This document shows, piece after piece, positions 52,333 through 61,623 of a stretch of 64,000 nt of DNA. Numbering within the stretch: the stretch's first letter is position 1; each line of letters begins with the position of its first letter. The position numbers and the translations under genes are program-made. The stretch is from NCBI RefSeq assembly GCF_003391135.1, contig NZ_CP031455.1:4743001-4807000 (forward strand), written 5' to 3'. This DNA comes from Streptoverticillium olivoreticuli subsp. olivoreticuli. GTDB lineage: Bacteria; Actinomycetota; Actinomycetes; Streptomycetales; Streptomycetaceae. The notes beneath the pieces were generated by a model. The model did not search any database. It had not been told where the DNA came from and worked only from the letters and a program-made list of their open reading frames with translations.

Positions 52333-53118
52333 GTGTACCCACACGTCGGGGTTGACGCCTCGGGCCTGGCTACGCTGCGCGCAACGGTCCTCGACCGTCT
52401 GCGCGGCTTCGTCCCCACCGCGTACGCCGTCCCCGCCTTCGCCACACCCGTCCCCGCCGGCCCCTGCTACGCCCTCGCCGAGGGCAGCGCGGCGGCGGTG
52501 GGCAGACGCGCCCGCCGCGGCGCCGGCGCCGGTACGTCCACCACCACCCGCCGCCCCAGCGCCGACAGCGACAGCGCCCGGATGCTCGACCTGGTCGAGC
52601 GCGCCCAGGCCGGCGAGGCCGAGGCCTTCGGCCGGCTCTACGACCAGTACGCCGATACGGTCTACCGCTATATCTACTACCGGGTGGGCGGCCGGGCCAC
52701 GGCCGAGGACCTCACCAGCGAGACGTTCCTGCGCGCCCTGCGCCGGATCGGCACCTTCACCTGGCAGGGCCGCGACTTCGGCGCCTGGCTGGTGACCATC
52801 GCCCGCAATCTGGTGGCCGACCACTTCAAGTCGTCGCGGTTCCGGCTGGAGGTGACCACCGGCGAGATGCTCGACGCCAACGAGGTCGAGCGCAGCCCCG
52901 AGGACTCCGTCCTCGAATCCCTCTCCAACGCCGCCCTTCTGGAGGCGGTCCGCAAGCTCAACCCCCAGCAGCAGGAGTGCGTCACACTCCGCTTCCTCCA
53001 GGGCCTCTCGGTCGCCGAGACCGCCCGCGTCATGGGCAAGAACGAGGGCGCCATCAAGACGCTCCAGTACCGCGCGGTCCGCACCCTGGCCCGACTCCTC
53101 CCGGACGACGCGCGCTAA
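52333..53118 (+). CDS. bldN: ECF RNA polymerase sigma factor BldN
   Basis: 261 aa. Long N-terminal pro-region (about residues 1-85, MYPHVGVDASGLATLRATVLDRLRGFVPTAYAVPAFATPVP), then sigma-2 (LVERAQAGEAEAFGRLYDQYADTVYRYIYYRVGGRATAEDLTSETFLRAL) and sigma-4 (RFLQGLSVAETARVMGKNEGAIKTLQYRAVRTLARLL). BldN is made as a pro-protein and directs aerial-hypha genes such as chaplins and rodlins. The next gene is its anti-sigma, rsbN. Confidence 0.95.
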   Translation: MYPHVGVDASGLATLRATVLDRLRGFVPTAYAVPAFATPVPAGPCYALAEGSAAAVGRRARRGAGAGTSTTTRRPSADSDSARMLDLVERAQAGEAEAFGRLYDQYADTVYRYIYYRVGGRATAEDLTSETFLRALRRIGTFTWQGRDFGAWLVTIARNLVADHFKSSRFRLEVTTGEMLDANEVERSPEDSVLESLSNAALLEAVRKLNPQQQECVTLRFLQGLSVAETARVMGKNEGAIKTLQYRAVRTLARLLPDDAR

Positions 53119-53322
53119 CTCTGTGCGCCTGTTCACTCACCAGCGGTCACATCGTCGAGGGCGCGTAACCCGGCCGCCGCGCCAGTCGTTGTGCGGGATG
53201 CAGACTCCCTGCGGTCACGTCATGCCCGTATCCCCTCACTCGATCGAGTGGATGCGTCCAAGGCGTGCAACCCTCCCGGTCTTGAGGGGAGTCGACCGTC
53301 ATGACGAGAGGAGGTGCCGCCT

Positions 53323-54519
53323 GTGATCGCGAACGTTTCGGCGCACCGGCGGGCGAACGCCTTCGCCCATGCCCTGGAGGACCAGGAACTCCAGGGCGCG
53401 GCGGCCACACAGCCCGGCCCATCGGCGGACGACGCCGAGCGGGGGAAGCTGCTGGCCCTGGCGAGCGAGCTCGGCGGCCTGCCCGCACCCGAGCTCGACC
53501 CCGAGATCAAAACCGTGCAGCGGGCGCAGCTGATCGCCGCCATGGAGAGCCAGTTCGCTTCAGGATCCGCCGCCGCCGTCCCCGAGCCGCGCGGCAGCAG
53601 GACCCGAGGGCGGGGCGCGCACCGCGCGCTGAGCCGGCTGAAGCCCCGGTCCCGCTGGTCCAAGGGGCTCGCCGCGGGCGGGCTGACCGTGGGTGTGGCA
53701 GCGGGCGCCTTCGGCGGTGTCGCGGCGGCGAGTTCCAACGCCCTCCCGGGCGACTCGCTGTACGGCCTGAAGCGCGGCATGGAGGACATCAGGCTCGGCA
53801 TGGCCGACGGTGATTCCGCCCGCGGGGGCCTCTTCCTGGACCAGGCGTCGACCCGGCTCCACGAGGCGCGCCGGCTGATGGAGCGCGGCCGTTCGGGCCC
53901 GCTCGACACCGAGGCCCTCAGCGAGATCCGCAAGACGCTCTTCGGCATGCGCCACGACGTCTCCGAGGGCCACCGGCTGCTCCACGCGGCTTACAAGCGC
54001 GACGGCTCCCTCGGCCCGATGGAGCGGCTCGACTCCTTCGCCTCGCTGCACCGCGAGGGCTGGAGCCAGCTGCGGGAGAAGCTCCCCGCCCAACTGGCCG
54101 ATGTCAGCAACCAGGTCAGCTCGGTCTTCGCGGCCATAGACGATGAAGTCGGCCCGCTGCGCTCCCTGCTGCCCCCTCCCACGGGCAAGCACGCGGCGCC
54201 CAGGGCCGGCACCCCCCGGCACGGCACCGGCGGCGGGGCGAGCAGTCGGCCCGCGACGCCGCCGTCCGCGGCCTCGACCACCGACGGCAAGCGCAGCGGC
54301 GGCGGTCAGCAGCGCTCGGCGGACCCCGGCACCCACCAGGAGCACGAGGGGCTCCTCGGGGGCACGGGCCTGCTCCAGCCCCCGCAGACCCCCGGCGCCT
54401 CCGGCCCGGCCCACAGCGGCAAGGACAGCAAGGCGACCAAGCAGCCGGACATCACCATCCCGCCGCTCCTCCCGGACATCCTCCCGGGCCTCGGAATCCG
54501 CAGCGAAACGGAGAAATAA
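53323..54519 (+). CDS. rsbN: Anti-sigma factor RsbN
   Basis: 398 aa from a GTG at 53323 with GGAGG upstream. The N-terminal cytoplasmic segment (1-105, FAHALEDQELQGAA, LLALASELGGLPAPELDP) would bind BldN; one transmembrane helix (about 112-132) follows, then an extracytoplasmic DUF5667-like domain (ALPGDSLYGLKRGMEDIRLGMADGD to about 270) and a Pro/Gly/Ser-rich tail. It holds BldN at the membrane until development. Confidence 0.9.
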   Translation: MIANVSAHRRANAFAHALEDQELQGAAATQPGPSADDAERGKLLALASELGGLPAPELDPEIKTVQRAQLIAAMESQFASGSAAAVPEPRGSRTRGRGAHRALSRLKPRSRWSKGLAAGGLTVGVAAGAFGGVAAASSNALPGDSLYGLKRGMEDIRLGMADGDSARGGLFLDQASTRLHEARRLMERGRSGPLDTEALSEIRKTLFGMRHDVSEGHRLLHAAYKRDGSLGPMERLDSFASLHREGWSQLREKLPAQLADVSNQVSSVFAAIDDEVGPLRSLLPPPTGKHAAPRAGTPRHGTGGGASSRPATPPSAASTTDGKRSGGGQQRSADPGTHQEHEGLLGGTGLLQPPQTPGASGPAHSGKDSKATKQPDITIPPLLPDILPGLGIRSETEK

Positions 54520-54531
54520 GGCGAAAGCCCC

Positions 54532-54600
54532 CGGCGGTCGGTGTTCTTCACCTCGGACCGAGCTCGCACATCGAGGAGCTCGGGAGAACACCGGCCGCCG
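54532..54600. terminator. Long bidirectional hairpin between rsbN and acyltransferase gene
   Basis: CGGCGGTCGGTGTTCT (54532-54547) pairs, with one G-T wobble, with AGAACACCGGCCGCCG (54585-54600). A second hairpin CCGAGCTC/GAGCTCGG lies inside the loop. The genes are convergent. Confidence 0.75.
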
Positions 54601-54644
54601 TCGTTCCCGGAGCGACCGGCGGAACGCGTCAGAAAAACACGAGC

Positions 54645-55673
54645 TCAGAAAAACACCGAACGGCGTTGGACGAGCTGTTTGTACAACGTGTGCTGAATCG
54701 TTTCTCGTACTTGATCGGTCAGGTTGAACATCAGCATCGGGTCGTCCGCGGCCTCCGGCGAATAGCCGTCCGTCGGGATCGGCTCGCCGAACTGGATCGT
54801 CCACTTCGTCGGCAGCGGCACCAGGCCCAGCGGCCCCAGCCAGGGGAAGGTGGGCGTCAGCGGGAAGTACGGGATGCCCAGCAGCCGCGCCATCGTCCTG
54901 GAGTTGCCGACCATCGGGAAGATCTCCTCGGCGCCCACGATCGAGCAGGGCACGATCGGCGCCCCGGCACGCAGTGCCGTGGAGACGAAGCCGCCCCGGC
55001 CGAAGCGCTGGAGCTTGTAGCGCTCGGAGAAGGGCTTCCCGATCCCCTTGAACCCCTCCGGCATCACCCCGACCACCTCGCCCCGCTCCAGCAGCTTCTC
55101 CGCGTCCTCCACGCAGGCGAGCGTGTGCCCGAGCTTCCGGGAGATCTCGTTGATGACCGGCAGGGCGAAGACCAGGTCGGCGGCGAGCATCCGGATGTGC
55201 CGCCCGGCCGGGTGGTGGTCGTGCAGCGCGACCTGGAGCATCAGCCCGTCGACCGGCAGGGTGCCGGAGTGGTTGGCGACGACCAGGGCCGCGCCCTTGT
55301 CGGGGATGTTCTCCAGCCCCTTCACCTCCACCCGGAAGTACTTCTCGTAGAACGGGCGGAGCGCGGACATCACCACCTGGTCCGCGAGCTCCTCGTCGTA
55401 GCCGAAGTCGTCGACCTCGTACTCGCCGGTGATGCGCCGCCGCAGGAAGTTCAGCCCGTGGGCCAGCCTGCGGTCCCAGCCGTCGCCCTGCTCCCGCGCG
55501 GCCTCCGCCTCCGCCGCCGGGTCCTCCTCGGGGACGGCCGGGTCCTCCTCGCGCTGCTGCGGTACGGGCGCGAGCGACGACTGCGTCCGGTTCGTACGGG
55601 GACGGCCCACCCGCTTGCCCTTCCGCTTGGACCGCGGTTCCTCGCCGAACGGGATGACCTTCGCGTCCGCCAT
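54645..55673 (-). CDS. Lysophospholipid acyltransferase family protein
   Basis: 342 aa. PlsC-type motifs NHSGTLPVDG (HX4D, near residue 132), GVMPEGFKG and PIVPCSIVGAEE. A basic, low-complexity N-terminus (about 1-65) precedes the domain. It should acylate a lysophospholipid or a related alcohol in the membrane. Downstream of and probably co-transcribed with the SDR gene (15-base gap). Confidence 0.87.
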   Translation of the reverse strand: MADAKVIPFGEEPRSKRKGKRVGRPRTNRTQSSLAPVPQQREEDPAVPEEDPAAEAEAAREQGDGWDRRLAHGLNFLRRRITGEYEVDDFGYDEELADQVVMSALRPFYEKYFRVEVKGLENIPDKGAALVVANHSGTLPVDGLMLQVALHDHHPAGRHIRMLAADLVFALPVINEISRKLGHTLACVEDAEKLLERGEVVGVMPEGFKGIGKPFSERYKLQRFGRGGFVSTALRAGAPIVPCSIVGAEEIFPMVGNSRTMARLLGIPYFPLTPTFPWLGPLGLVPLPTKWTIQFGEPIPTDGYSPEAADDPMLMFNLTDQVRETIQHTLYKQLVQRRSVFF

Positions 55674-55687
55674 GGTGGGTGCGCTCC

Positions 55688-56734
55688 TCAGTTCTGGCCG
55701 TGGCCGGCAGGCAGGGCCGCGGCGATCCGGTCGACGGTACGGGCGAGGGTGTCAGGCGGCAGCAGCCCGGGGCCGCGGCTGCTCGCGTAGTCCGCGAAGG
55801 CCCCGGCGGTCGTGTAGCGGGGTTCGAAACCCAGTCTCTCGCGCATCTCGGTGGTGCCGACGACGCGCCCATGGGTGAGCAGCCGGATCTGTTCGGGGGA
55901 GAAGTCCGTCACGCCGACCGAGCGCAGCGCGGAGCCGACCCAGGTGACGGTCGGCAGGAAGAAGGGGAGGGTGGGGCGCCCGAGGCGCCTGGCGGCCTGG
56001 GACAGCAGCAGCACGCCGTCACCCGCGATGTTGAAGGTGCCGCTGTTGAAGGTGGACCGGCGGGGCTCCCCCGCGGCGATCAGCAGCACCTCGATCACGT
56101 CCTTCTCGTGGACGAACTGAAGCCTGGGGTCGAAGCCGAGGACGGTCGGCAGGACGGGCAGGGAGAAGTACTCCGCGAGCGGCGAATCGGCCTGGGGCCC
56201 GAGGATGTTGGCGAAGCGCAGGACGCACACGGCCACATCGGGGCGGCGGCGGGCGAAGGCCCGGACGTACCCCTCGACCTCGACGACGTCCTTGGCGAAG
56301 CCACCGCTCGGCAGGGACTTGGGCGGGGTGGTCTCGGTGAAGATCGCGGGGTCGCGTGGCGCGGAACCGTAGACATTCGTGCTGGACTTGACCACGAGCC
56401 GCTTCACGGAGGGCGTCTTCTGGCAGGCACCGAGCAGCTGCATGGTGCCGATGACGTTGGTCTCCTTGACCGTGGCCCGGCTGCCGCGCTTGCCCAGAGG
56501 GGTGCCGTTCACATCCATGTGGACGACGGTGTCGACGCCCTGTTCGGCCAGAACCTTGGCGATCGCGGGATGGCGGATGTCCGCCCGTACGAAATCGGCC
56601 CCACCGAGACCGCGCTCGGGGGTCACCGCGTCCACCCCGATGACACGGTCCACATCGGGCTCGCGCAGGATGCGGCGGACGAACCGGCCCCCCAGCTGCC
56701 GTGCGACTCCGGTGACGAGCACGACCTTGCCCAA
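55688..56734 (-). CDS. NAD-dependent epimerase/dehydratase family protein (extended SDR)
   Basis: 348 aa. Nucleotide loop VVLVTGVARQLGGRFVRRIL at the start, VKETNVIGTMQLL, STNVYGSAP (where Y-x3-K is degenerate: a KDVVEVE lysine follows) and RFANILGPQADSPL. It acts on an unknown NAD(P)-bound sugar or lipid substrate. It shares an operon with the acyltransferase, so a lipid role is possible. Confidence 0.82.
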   Translation of the reverse strand: MGKVVLVTGVARQLGGRFVRRILREPDVDRVIGVDAVTPERGLGGADFVRADIRHPAIAKVLAEQGVDTVVHMDVNGTPLGKRGSRATVKETNVIGTMQLLGACQKTPSVKRLVVKSSTNVYGSAPRDPAIFTETTPPKSLPSGGFAKDVVEVEGYVRAFARRRPDVAVCVLRFANILGPQADSPLAEYFSLPVLPTVLGFDPRLQFVHEKDVIEVLLIAAGEPRRSTFNSGTFNIAGDGVLLLSQAARRLGRPTLPFFLPTVTWVGSALRSVGVTDFSPEQIRLLTHGRVVGTTEMRERLGFEPRYTTAGAFADYASSRGPGLLPPDTLARTVDRIAAALPAGHGQN

Positions 56735-56873
56735 GATCAGCGCCTTCCTTCCCGCCCCTTGCCAGTGGTGCTGTCGCGGCCACCGTAGCGGGTCGTTGTT
56801 GCGCTGTGATGACCAGCCGATGCGCGGAGCTACATTTCAAGCCGTAGCGAAAGATTTACTCACCGCAACGCAC

Positions 56874-56910
56874 CGCAGCCCTCCCACCGCTGAGCGGTGG
56901 AAGGGCTGCG
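56874..56910. terminator. Terminator downstream of bS22
   Basis: CGCAGCCCTcCCACCGC (56874-56890) pairs with GCGGTGGaAGGGCTGCG (56894-56910) with one mismatch, loop TGA, 22 bases past the bS22 stop on the minus strand. Confidence 0.75.
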
Positions 56911-56931
56911 GGACGAGCACAGCGGCGCTGC

Positions 56932-57030
56932 TTACTTCTTGTTGCGACGCTGAACACGCGTGCGCTTGAGAAGCTTGCGGTGCTTCTTCTTGGCCATCCG
57001 CTTGCGCCGCTTCTTGATAACAGAGCCCAC
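56932..57030 (-). CDS. 30S ribosomal protein bS22 (AURKAIP1/COX24 family)
   Basis: 32 aa, extremely basic: GSVIKKRRKRMAKKKHRKLL then KRTRVQRRNKK, from a GTG at 57030. This is the small actinobacterial ribosomal protein bS22, too short for most gene finders but conserved. It lies beside bdtA on the same strand. Confidence 0.93.
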   Translation of the reverse strand: MGSVIKKRRKRMAKKKHRKLLKRTRVQRRNKK

Positions 57031-57140
57031 GACTACCCTCGCTTACATCGATTCACTCGGTGCGGGGCGTCCGAGCCCACACGACCTACATCGGGCCAGC
57101 CTACCCGGCACCGGGCGAACAACGTAATCCGAGGTCCCCG

Positions 57141-57350
57141 TCAGGCTGTTTCCACCCCCACGTAGGACTCTCGGAGGTACTCGTGCACCGCTTGCTCTGG
57201 GACCCGGAACGACCTTCCCACCCGGATCGCCGGCAGATGACCGCTGTGCACCAAGCGGTACACGGTCATCTTGGACACTCGCATCACCGAGGCGACTTCC
57301 GCCACGGTCAGGAACACGACCTCGTTGAGAGGCCTCTCGCCAGCAGCCAT
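57141..57350 (-). CDS. bdtA: Small MerR-like helix-turn-helix (excisionase-type) protein, BdtA-like
   Basis: 69 aa, FLTVAEVASVMRVSKMTVYRLVHSGHLPAIRVGRSFRVPEQAVHEYLRE, a winged helix of the BldC/excisionase type without an effector domain. From memory, S. coelicolor has a BldD-target gene bdtA of this kind near bldN, so the symbol is by position and type. ATG at 57350 chosen at the end of an A/G-rich leader; a longer N-terminus is possible. Confidence 0.8.
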   Translation of the reverse strand: MAAGERPLNEVVFLTVAEVASVMRVSKMTVYRLVHSGHLPAIRVGRSFRVPEQAVHEYLRESYVGVETA

Positions 57351-57478
57351 GACACACCTGAACCTTCCGCACATGACGCGCACCGGCTTCCCCTCCGGTG
57401 ACTCCTCGTCGCTGCGCGCTCACTCCCCAGGTTAGGGGCGGGTGATGCGAGTGGGGAAGAGGAGCAGCCATCGGCCGC

Positions 57479-58294
57479 CTACTGTGACAGACACGCTCGA
57501 TTGAGTACATAGCGAGTAAGCGGTCGGTAGTAATCAGACCGCACAGTGTCATCAAGCGGAACGACGACGGACACCCGCCCCTCGGCCTCTCCGACGAATG
57601 GCGCGGGGTCGTCCGAGTCCGCCAGGCCGATGGCCTCAATGCCCAGCTGACCTGCCCCGCAGACCCAGCCGTGGTCCCCGACGACCAGGGCAGGCAGCGG
57701 TTCTCCTGCGTCCATCGCCGAGGCCAGCGCCAGCCGAAGCGGGAGCGGGGAATGCGTATGTGCGCCCGGCTCACTTGCGCCCCTCCGTGCGCCGGGTTCA
57801 CGCACCATCGCGACTCCTCGAACGTAGTCAAGGTTGTAAGTGCGTACCCCGAACCGGGTCGTTATGTCGACACTTCGACCCTGCGCCGGGGTGAGAACAC
57901 TGCACCCAGCCGCCGAGAGCGCCGCGGCCAACCCGGCGTAGAAGCCCAGGAGTCGATGGGGGTGACCGGTGCCGAACAGCACCGGAGCGCCGGCCGCGGC
58001 CACGGTCGCGAGCCGGTCGGCGAAGGCATCGAGTGCCGCGATCGTACGGTCGGGGTCGATCACGTCCTGTCCTGACGCGTGATCAGGATCGGCCGAAACT
58101 CCACACCTTCGACCCATCAGTTGTAACAAGTCCCCCAAAGGCCAGTCGCGTTCGGGCTCAAGGCCGATCAGTGCCCGCGGGTCCCGGGCCACGAACATCC
58201 GATACCGGCCCAGACTCCGCTCCCGCGTCGTGGCCACGGTCCCGGCCAGCCGGGCGGCCAGCAAATGCGCACGCAAGGTACGAGCACTCAACAC
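57479..58294 (-). CDS. Conserved actinobacterial phosphatase-like protein
   Basis: 271 aa from a GTG at 58294, opening VLSARTLRAHLLAARLAGTVATTRE. Conserved blocks: DVIDPDRTIAALDAFADRLATVAAAGAPVLFGTGHPHRLLGFYAGLA, GVRTYNLDYVRGVAMV, LPALVVGDHGWVCGAGQLGIEAIG and SDYYRPLTRYVLNRACLSQ at the end. Streptomyces homologues are labelled phosphatases, though I see no standard catalytic motif. The start is uncertain because no good RBS is visible. Function unproven. Confidence 0.7.
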   Translation of the reverse strand: MLSARTLRAHLLAARLAGTVATTRERSLGRYRMFVARDPRALIGLEPERDWPLGDLLQLMGRRCGVSADPDHASGQDVIDPDRTIAALDAFADRLATVAAAGAPVLFGTGHPHRLLGFYAGLAAALSAAGCSVLTPAQGRSVDITTRFGVRTYNLDYVRGVAMVREPGARRGASEPGAHTHSPLPLRLALASAMDAGEPLPALVVGDHGWVCGAGQLGIEAIGLADSDDPAPFVGEAEGRVSVVVPLDDTVRSDYYRPLTRYVLNRACLSQ

Positions 58295-58400
58295 ACCCCG
58301 ATGCTGCCGCACCCCGGAGGACACCGCGCCCTTTCGGCACGGGATCCCACGCTTGGCGTAACGGGCGGTGCTCATGGCCCGGGTACGCGAAATCCAGCCC

Positions 58401-58450
58401 GTGGGGGCACCTCCCAGCGGTAGCTGGGGGAGCTCCCGCCGCAGGCGGCA
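58401..58450. repeat. Dispersed 50-bp repeat, copy B
   Basis: Second copy of the unit at 50791-50840 (48 of 50 bases equal), between the phosphatase-like gene and the end of acuC. Confidence 0.8.
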
Positions 58451-58459
58451 ACGCACCCC

Positions 58460-59629
58460 CTACGGCAACAGCCCATGCGCCGGAAAAACCGCTCGCCGCG
58501 TAGCCAGAATCGCCTGATCCACCCGGTCCCCGGGGTCGTACCCGGAGTCGAAGTCCCGCCAGGACGGCACCACCCCGTCCGTCATCCGCGACGGCCCCGA
58601 CTGCCGCGTGAGCCGGAAGACCTCCCCCCGCCACTCCTCCGGCACGGCGGACACGGGCTCCACCGGCCGGCCCGCCGCGATGCCCACCAGATGCGCCCAG
58701 CTCCGCGGCACCACGTCCACCACCGCGTAGCCCCCGCCGCCCAGGGCCACCCACCGCCCCTCCGCGTGCGCGTGCGCCAGCTCGTGGCACGCCTCCGCCA
58801 CCGCCCGCTGCGCGTCCAGCGACACCGCCAGGTGCGCCAGCGGGTCCTCGAAGTGGGTGTCCGCCCCGTGCTGCGTCACCAGCACCTGCGGCCGGAAGGC
58901 CGCCACGAGCTGCGGGACGACCGCGTGGAAGGCCCGCAGCCACCCCGCGTCCCCCGTCCCGGCCGGCAGCGCCACGTTCACCGCGCCGCCCTCCGCCCGG
59001 GCGGCCCCCGTCTCCCCGGGCCAGCCGGTCTGCGGGAAGAGCGTGCGGGGATCCTCGTGCAGCGAGATCGTCAGTACCCGGGGGTCCTCCCAGAACGCCG
59101 CCTGCACCCCGTCGCCGTGGTGCACGTCGACATCCACGTACACGACCCGTTCGGCCCCGAGCTCCAGCAGCCGGGCCACGGCGAGGGCGGCGTCGTTGTA
59201 CACGCAGAAACCCGCGGCCGCCCCCGGCATCGCATGGTGCAGGCCGCCCGCGAAGTTCACCGCGTGCAGCGCCTCCCCGCGCCAGACCGCCTCCGCCGCG
59301 GCCACCGACTGGCCCGCGATCAGCGCCGACGCCTCGTGCATCCCCGCGAACGCCGGGTCGTCGGCCGTGCCCAGCCCGTACGAGCCGTCGGCCGAGGCCG
59401 GATCGGCCGACGCCGCCCGCACGGCCGCGACGTAGTCCTCGCGGTGGACCAGCCGCAGCGTCGACTCCCCCGCCGGAGGCGCGGCGACGACCCGGAGCTC
59501 GCGATCGAGGCCGTACGCCTCGACCAGGCGCATGGTCAGCGCGAGCCGCACCGGATCCATCGGGTGCCCGGGGCCGAAGTCATAGCCCGTTACCGCCTCG
59601 TCCCACATCAGCTGTGCTCGGCCGCTCAT
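58460..59629 (-). CDS. acuC: Acetoin utilisation protein AcuC, histone-deacetylase family
   Basis: 389 aa zinc deacetylase fold: YDFGPGHPMDPVRL, FAGGLHHAMPGAAAGFCVYNDAALA (His pair), YVDVDVHHGDGVQ (Asp/His ligands), ISLHEDP, QHGADTHFEDPLAHL and GGGGYAVVDVVPRSW. AcuC usually removes acetyl groups from acetyl-CoA synthetase to activate it. ATG at 59629. Its first 50 bases overlap the end of the upstream MFS gene, so the two are coupled. Confidence 0.9.
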   Translation of the reverse strand: MSGRAQLMWDEAVTGYDFGPGHPMDPVRLALTMRLVEAYGLDRELRVVAAPPAGESTLRLVHREDYVAAVRAASADPASADGSYGLGTADDPAFAGMHEASALIAGQSVAAAEAVWRGEALHAVNFAGGLHHAMPGAAAGFCVYNDAALAVARLLELGAERVVYVDVDVHHGDGVQAAFWEDPRVLTISLHEDPRTLFPQTGWPGETGAARAEGGAVNVALPAGTGDAGWLRAFHAVVPQLVAAFRPQVLVTQHGADTHFEDPLAHLAVSLDAQRAVAEACHELAHAHAEGRWVALGGGGYAVVDVVPRSWAHLVGIAAGRPVEPVSAVPEEWRGEVFRLTRQSGPSRMTDGVVPSWRDFDSGYDPGDRVDQAILATRRAVFPAHGLLP

Positions 59630-60842
59630 GCCCGCCACCGTAGCGGGCTGCCGAGGGGCCGAATGAAGGGGCGTACCGGAAAGTAGCAAGCACCAGAATC
59701 ATGGGCACGACCATGGCCCACCGATAGCTCCACACCTCGCCGAGCGCACCGACGAGGGGCGAACCCACCAGAAAACCCACATAGTTAAAGATATTGAGCC
59801 GGGCGACGGCCCTGTCGGACGCCCCGGTGCCCAGCCTTTCCTCGGCATTCCTCCCGGCCGCGGCGAACGTCTGCGGAACGATCACACTCAAACCCAGCCC
59901 CAGCAGCGTGAAGCCGGCCGTCCCGACCCACGCCCCGGGCGCCGTCGCCACCACCCCGAATCCGCACACGGCGACAAGCGTCCCCGCCCGCACCACCCGC
60001 ACAGGCCCGAAACGCCGCACGCCGAGATCACCGACAGCACGGCCGAGCAGGGTCGTCGCCATATAGGCGTTGTACGGGACGGTCGAGACCTGATCGGAAC
60101 CGTGCAGGACGTCCTGGAGGTATTTGGCACTCCAATTGGAGACGGTGGAGTCCCCTATATAGGCGAACGCCATCACGAGACACAGCGGCAGCAGAAAACG
60201 CATGCCGCGGTCGGAGGCGCTCCCCTCGATCCGGCCGGAAAGCCGGTCGTCGCCGAGGACCGGAACGCGCGGGCCCTCCCGGTCCGCGTACCAGCGGCTC
60301 GCGACAAGGGCCGTCGGCACCGCCATGGCAACCACCGGCCCGTAGAGCACGGCCAGTGAAAGCCCCTCGTGCGCGCCCACCCAGGCGAGCGTCGCCCCGA
60401 CAATGCCTCCGAGGCTGTACGCGGCGTGAAAGCCGAGCATGATGCTGCGCCCGTACGCGTGCTGAAGGCTCACCCCGAGCATGTTCATCGAGGCGTCGAG
60501 CCCGCCGACCGACAGCCCGAACACTCCGAGGGCAAGAGCGACTTGCCATAACGCGTGGCCCGAGCCTGCCGCGAGCAGAGCGAGGCCGACCACGGGCTGC
60601 ACCCAGCGGAGTACGACCCCGGGCCGCACTCTCACCACCAGGCGCTCGGTGCCGATGCTCCCCATTCCGGCGAGGACCGGCACAGCGGCGAGGAAGACGG
60701 GCAGCAGCCCGTCGGATATCCCATATCGGGTCTGGATCGCCGGTATTCGGGTCACCAGGAGAGCGAAGACCGCGCCCTGGATGAAGAAGCTGACCGCCAG
60801 GGACAGCCGGCCGTGTCTCAGCCGCGAGCGCACATCCGTCAT
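59580..60842 (-). CDS. MFS transporter
   Basis: 420 aa with about twelve transmembrane helices. SFFIQGAVFALLVTRIPAIQTRYGISDGLLP at the start and a GLDASMNMLG segment resemble fucose/sugar- or inner-membrane YbjJ-type MFS permeases. Substrate unknown. It overlaps acuC by 50 bases and is transcribed with it. Confidence 0.87.
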   Translation of the reverse strand: MTDVRSRLRHGRLSLAVSFFIQGAVFALLVTRIPAIQTRYGISDGLLPVFLAAVPVLAGMGSIGTERLVVRVRPGVVLRWVQPVVGLALLAAGSGHALWQVALALGVFGLSVGGLDASMNMLGVSLQHAYGRSIMLGFHAAYSLGGIVGATLAWVGAHEGLSLAVLYGPVVAMAVPTALVASRWYADREGPRVPVLGDDRLSGRIEGSASDRGMRFLLPLCLVMAFAYIGDSTVSNWSAKYLQDVLHGSDQVSTVPYNAYMATTLLGRAVGDLGVRRFGPVRVVRAGTLVAVCGFGVVATAPGAWVGTAGFTLLGLGLSVIVPQTFAAAGRNAEERLGTGASDRAVARLNIFNYVGFLVGSPLVGALGEVWSYRWAMVVPMILVLATFRYAPSFGPSAARYGGGHERPSTADVGRGGNGL

Positions 60843-60910
60843 GGCCGATGAGAGTACGGCGCGGGGCTACCCCTGGGTAGCTCGCTCACACGATTCGCCG
60901 CGCCCCGGTT

Positions 60911-61555
60911 TCACGCGAGGAGCTGCGGTAGCTCCATGAGGCTTTCGAACCGCCCGGTCGCCCCGGTCAGCCGGTCTTTCGGCGTGAGGGAGGTCAGCGC
61001 GTACACATCCATTCCCGCGGCGACCGCGGCCTGGACACCCCGCGGGCTGTCCTCGATCACCACGCACCGGCCCGGCTCGACGCCCATGGAGCGGGCTGCG
61101 TGGAGAAAGAGGTCCGGCGCCGGCTTTCCCTTGCCGACATCGTCCGAGCTGAAGATCCACTCGTCCTCGAACCACTCGTCCAGCCCAGTGCGCCGGTGCC
61201 CGACGCGAATCCGTTCGTGCGAACCGGACGACGCGACGCAGTACGACACGCCCTCGGCGACCAGCTGCTCCAGCAGCTCCACCGCACCCTTTATCGGCTG
61301 GAGCTCCCGCTCGAAGGCCTCGAAGGTGCGGGCGTGCAGCGTGTCGTCGAATTCGGCCGGCAGCTGCTGCCCGGTCCGCTCCAGTACGAGGTCGTGGACG
61401 CGATGGACGGCGGCGCCCATGTAGTCGCGCAGGGAGTCCTCATAGCTGGTGGTGTGCCCCAGCTCGGTGAGGTACGCGGCGAGGATCCGGTTCGCGATCG
61501 GCTCGCTGTCGACGAGTACGCCGTCGTTGTCGAAGATGACGAGGTCATAGCGCAT
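60911..61555 (-). CDS. HAD phosphatase, beta-phosphoglucomutase-like
   Basis: 214 aa. Motif I VIFDNDGVLVDSEP (nucleophile Asp with catalytic Asp two on), a four-helix cap (20-85), motif II VASSGSHERI, motif III GKPAPDLFLHAA and motif IV VIEDSPRGVQAAVAAGM. It hydrolyses or isomerises a sugar phosphate. It is the last protein gene before the rRNA operon on the same strand. Confidence 0.9.
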   Translation of the reverse strand: MRYDLVIFDNDGVLVDSEPIANRILAAYLTELGHTTSYEDSLRDYMGAAVHRVHDLVLERTGQQLPAEFDDTLHARTFEAFERELQPIKGAVELLEQLVAEGVSYCVASSGSHERIRVGHRRTGLDEWFEDEWIFSSDDVGKGKPAPDLFLHAARSMGVEPGRCVVIEDSPRGVQAAVAAGMDVYALTSLTPKDRLTGATGRFESLMELPQLLA

Positions 61556-61578
61556 GACGTCACCTTAAACGCAAAAAT

Positions 61579-61614
61579 GCCTCAGGCCCCGGGTCTATGA
61601 CCCAGGGCCTGAGG
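61579..61614 (-). terminator. rRNA operon terminator
   Basis: GCCTCAGGCCC (61579-61589) pairs with GGGCCTGAGGC (61604-61614), with an inner GGGTC/GACCC. Transcribed leftward the stem is followed by ATTTTTGC, a short T tract, just after 5S. Confidence 0.88.
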
Positions 61615-61623
61615 CTAAAAATT

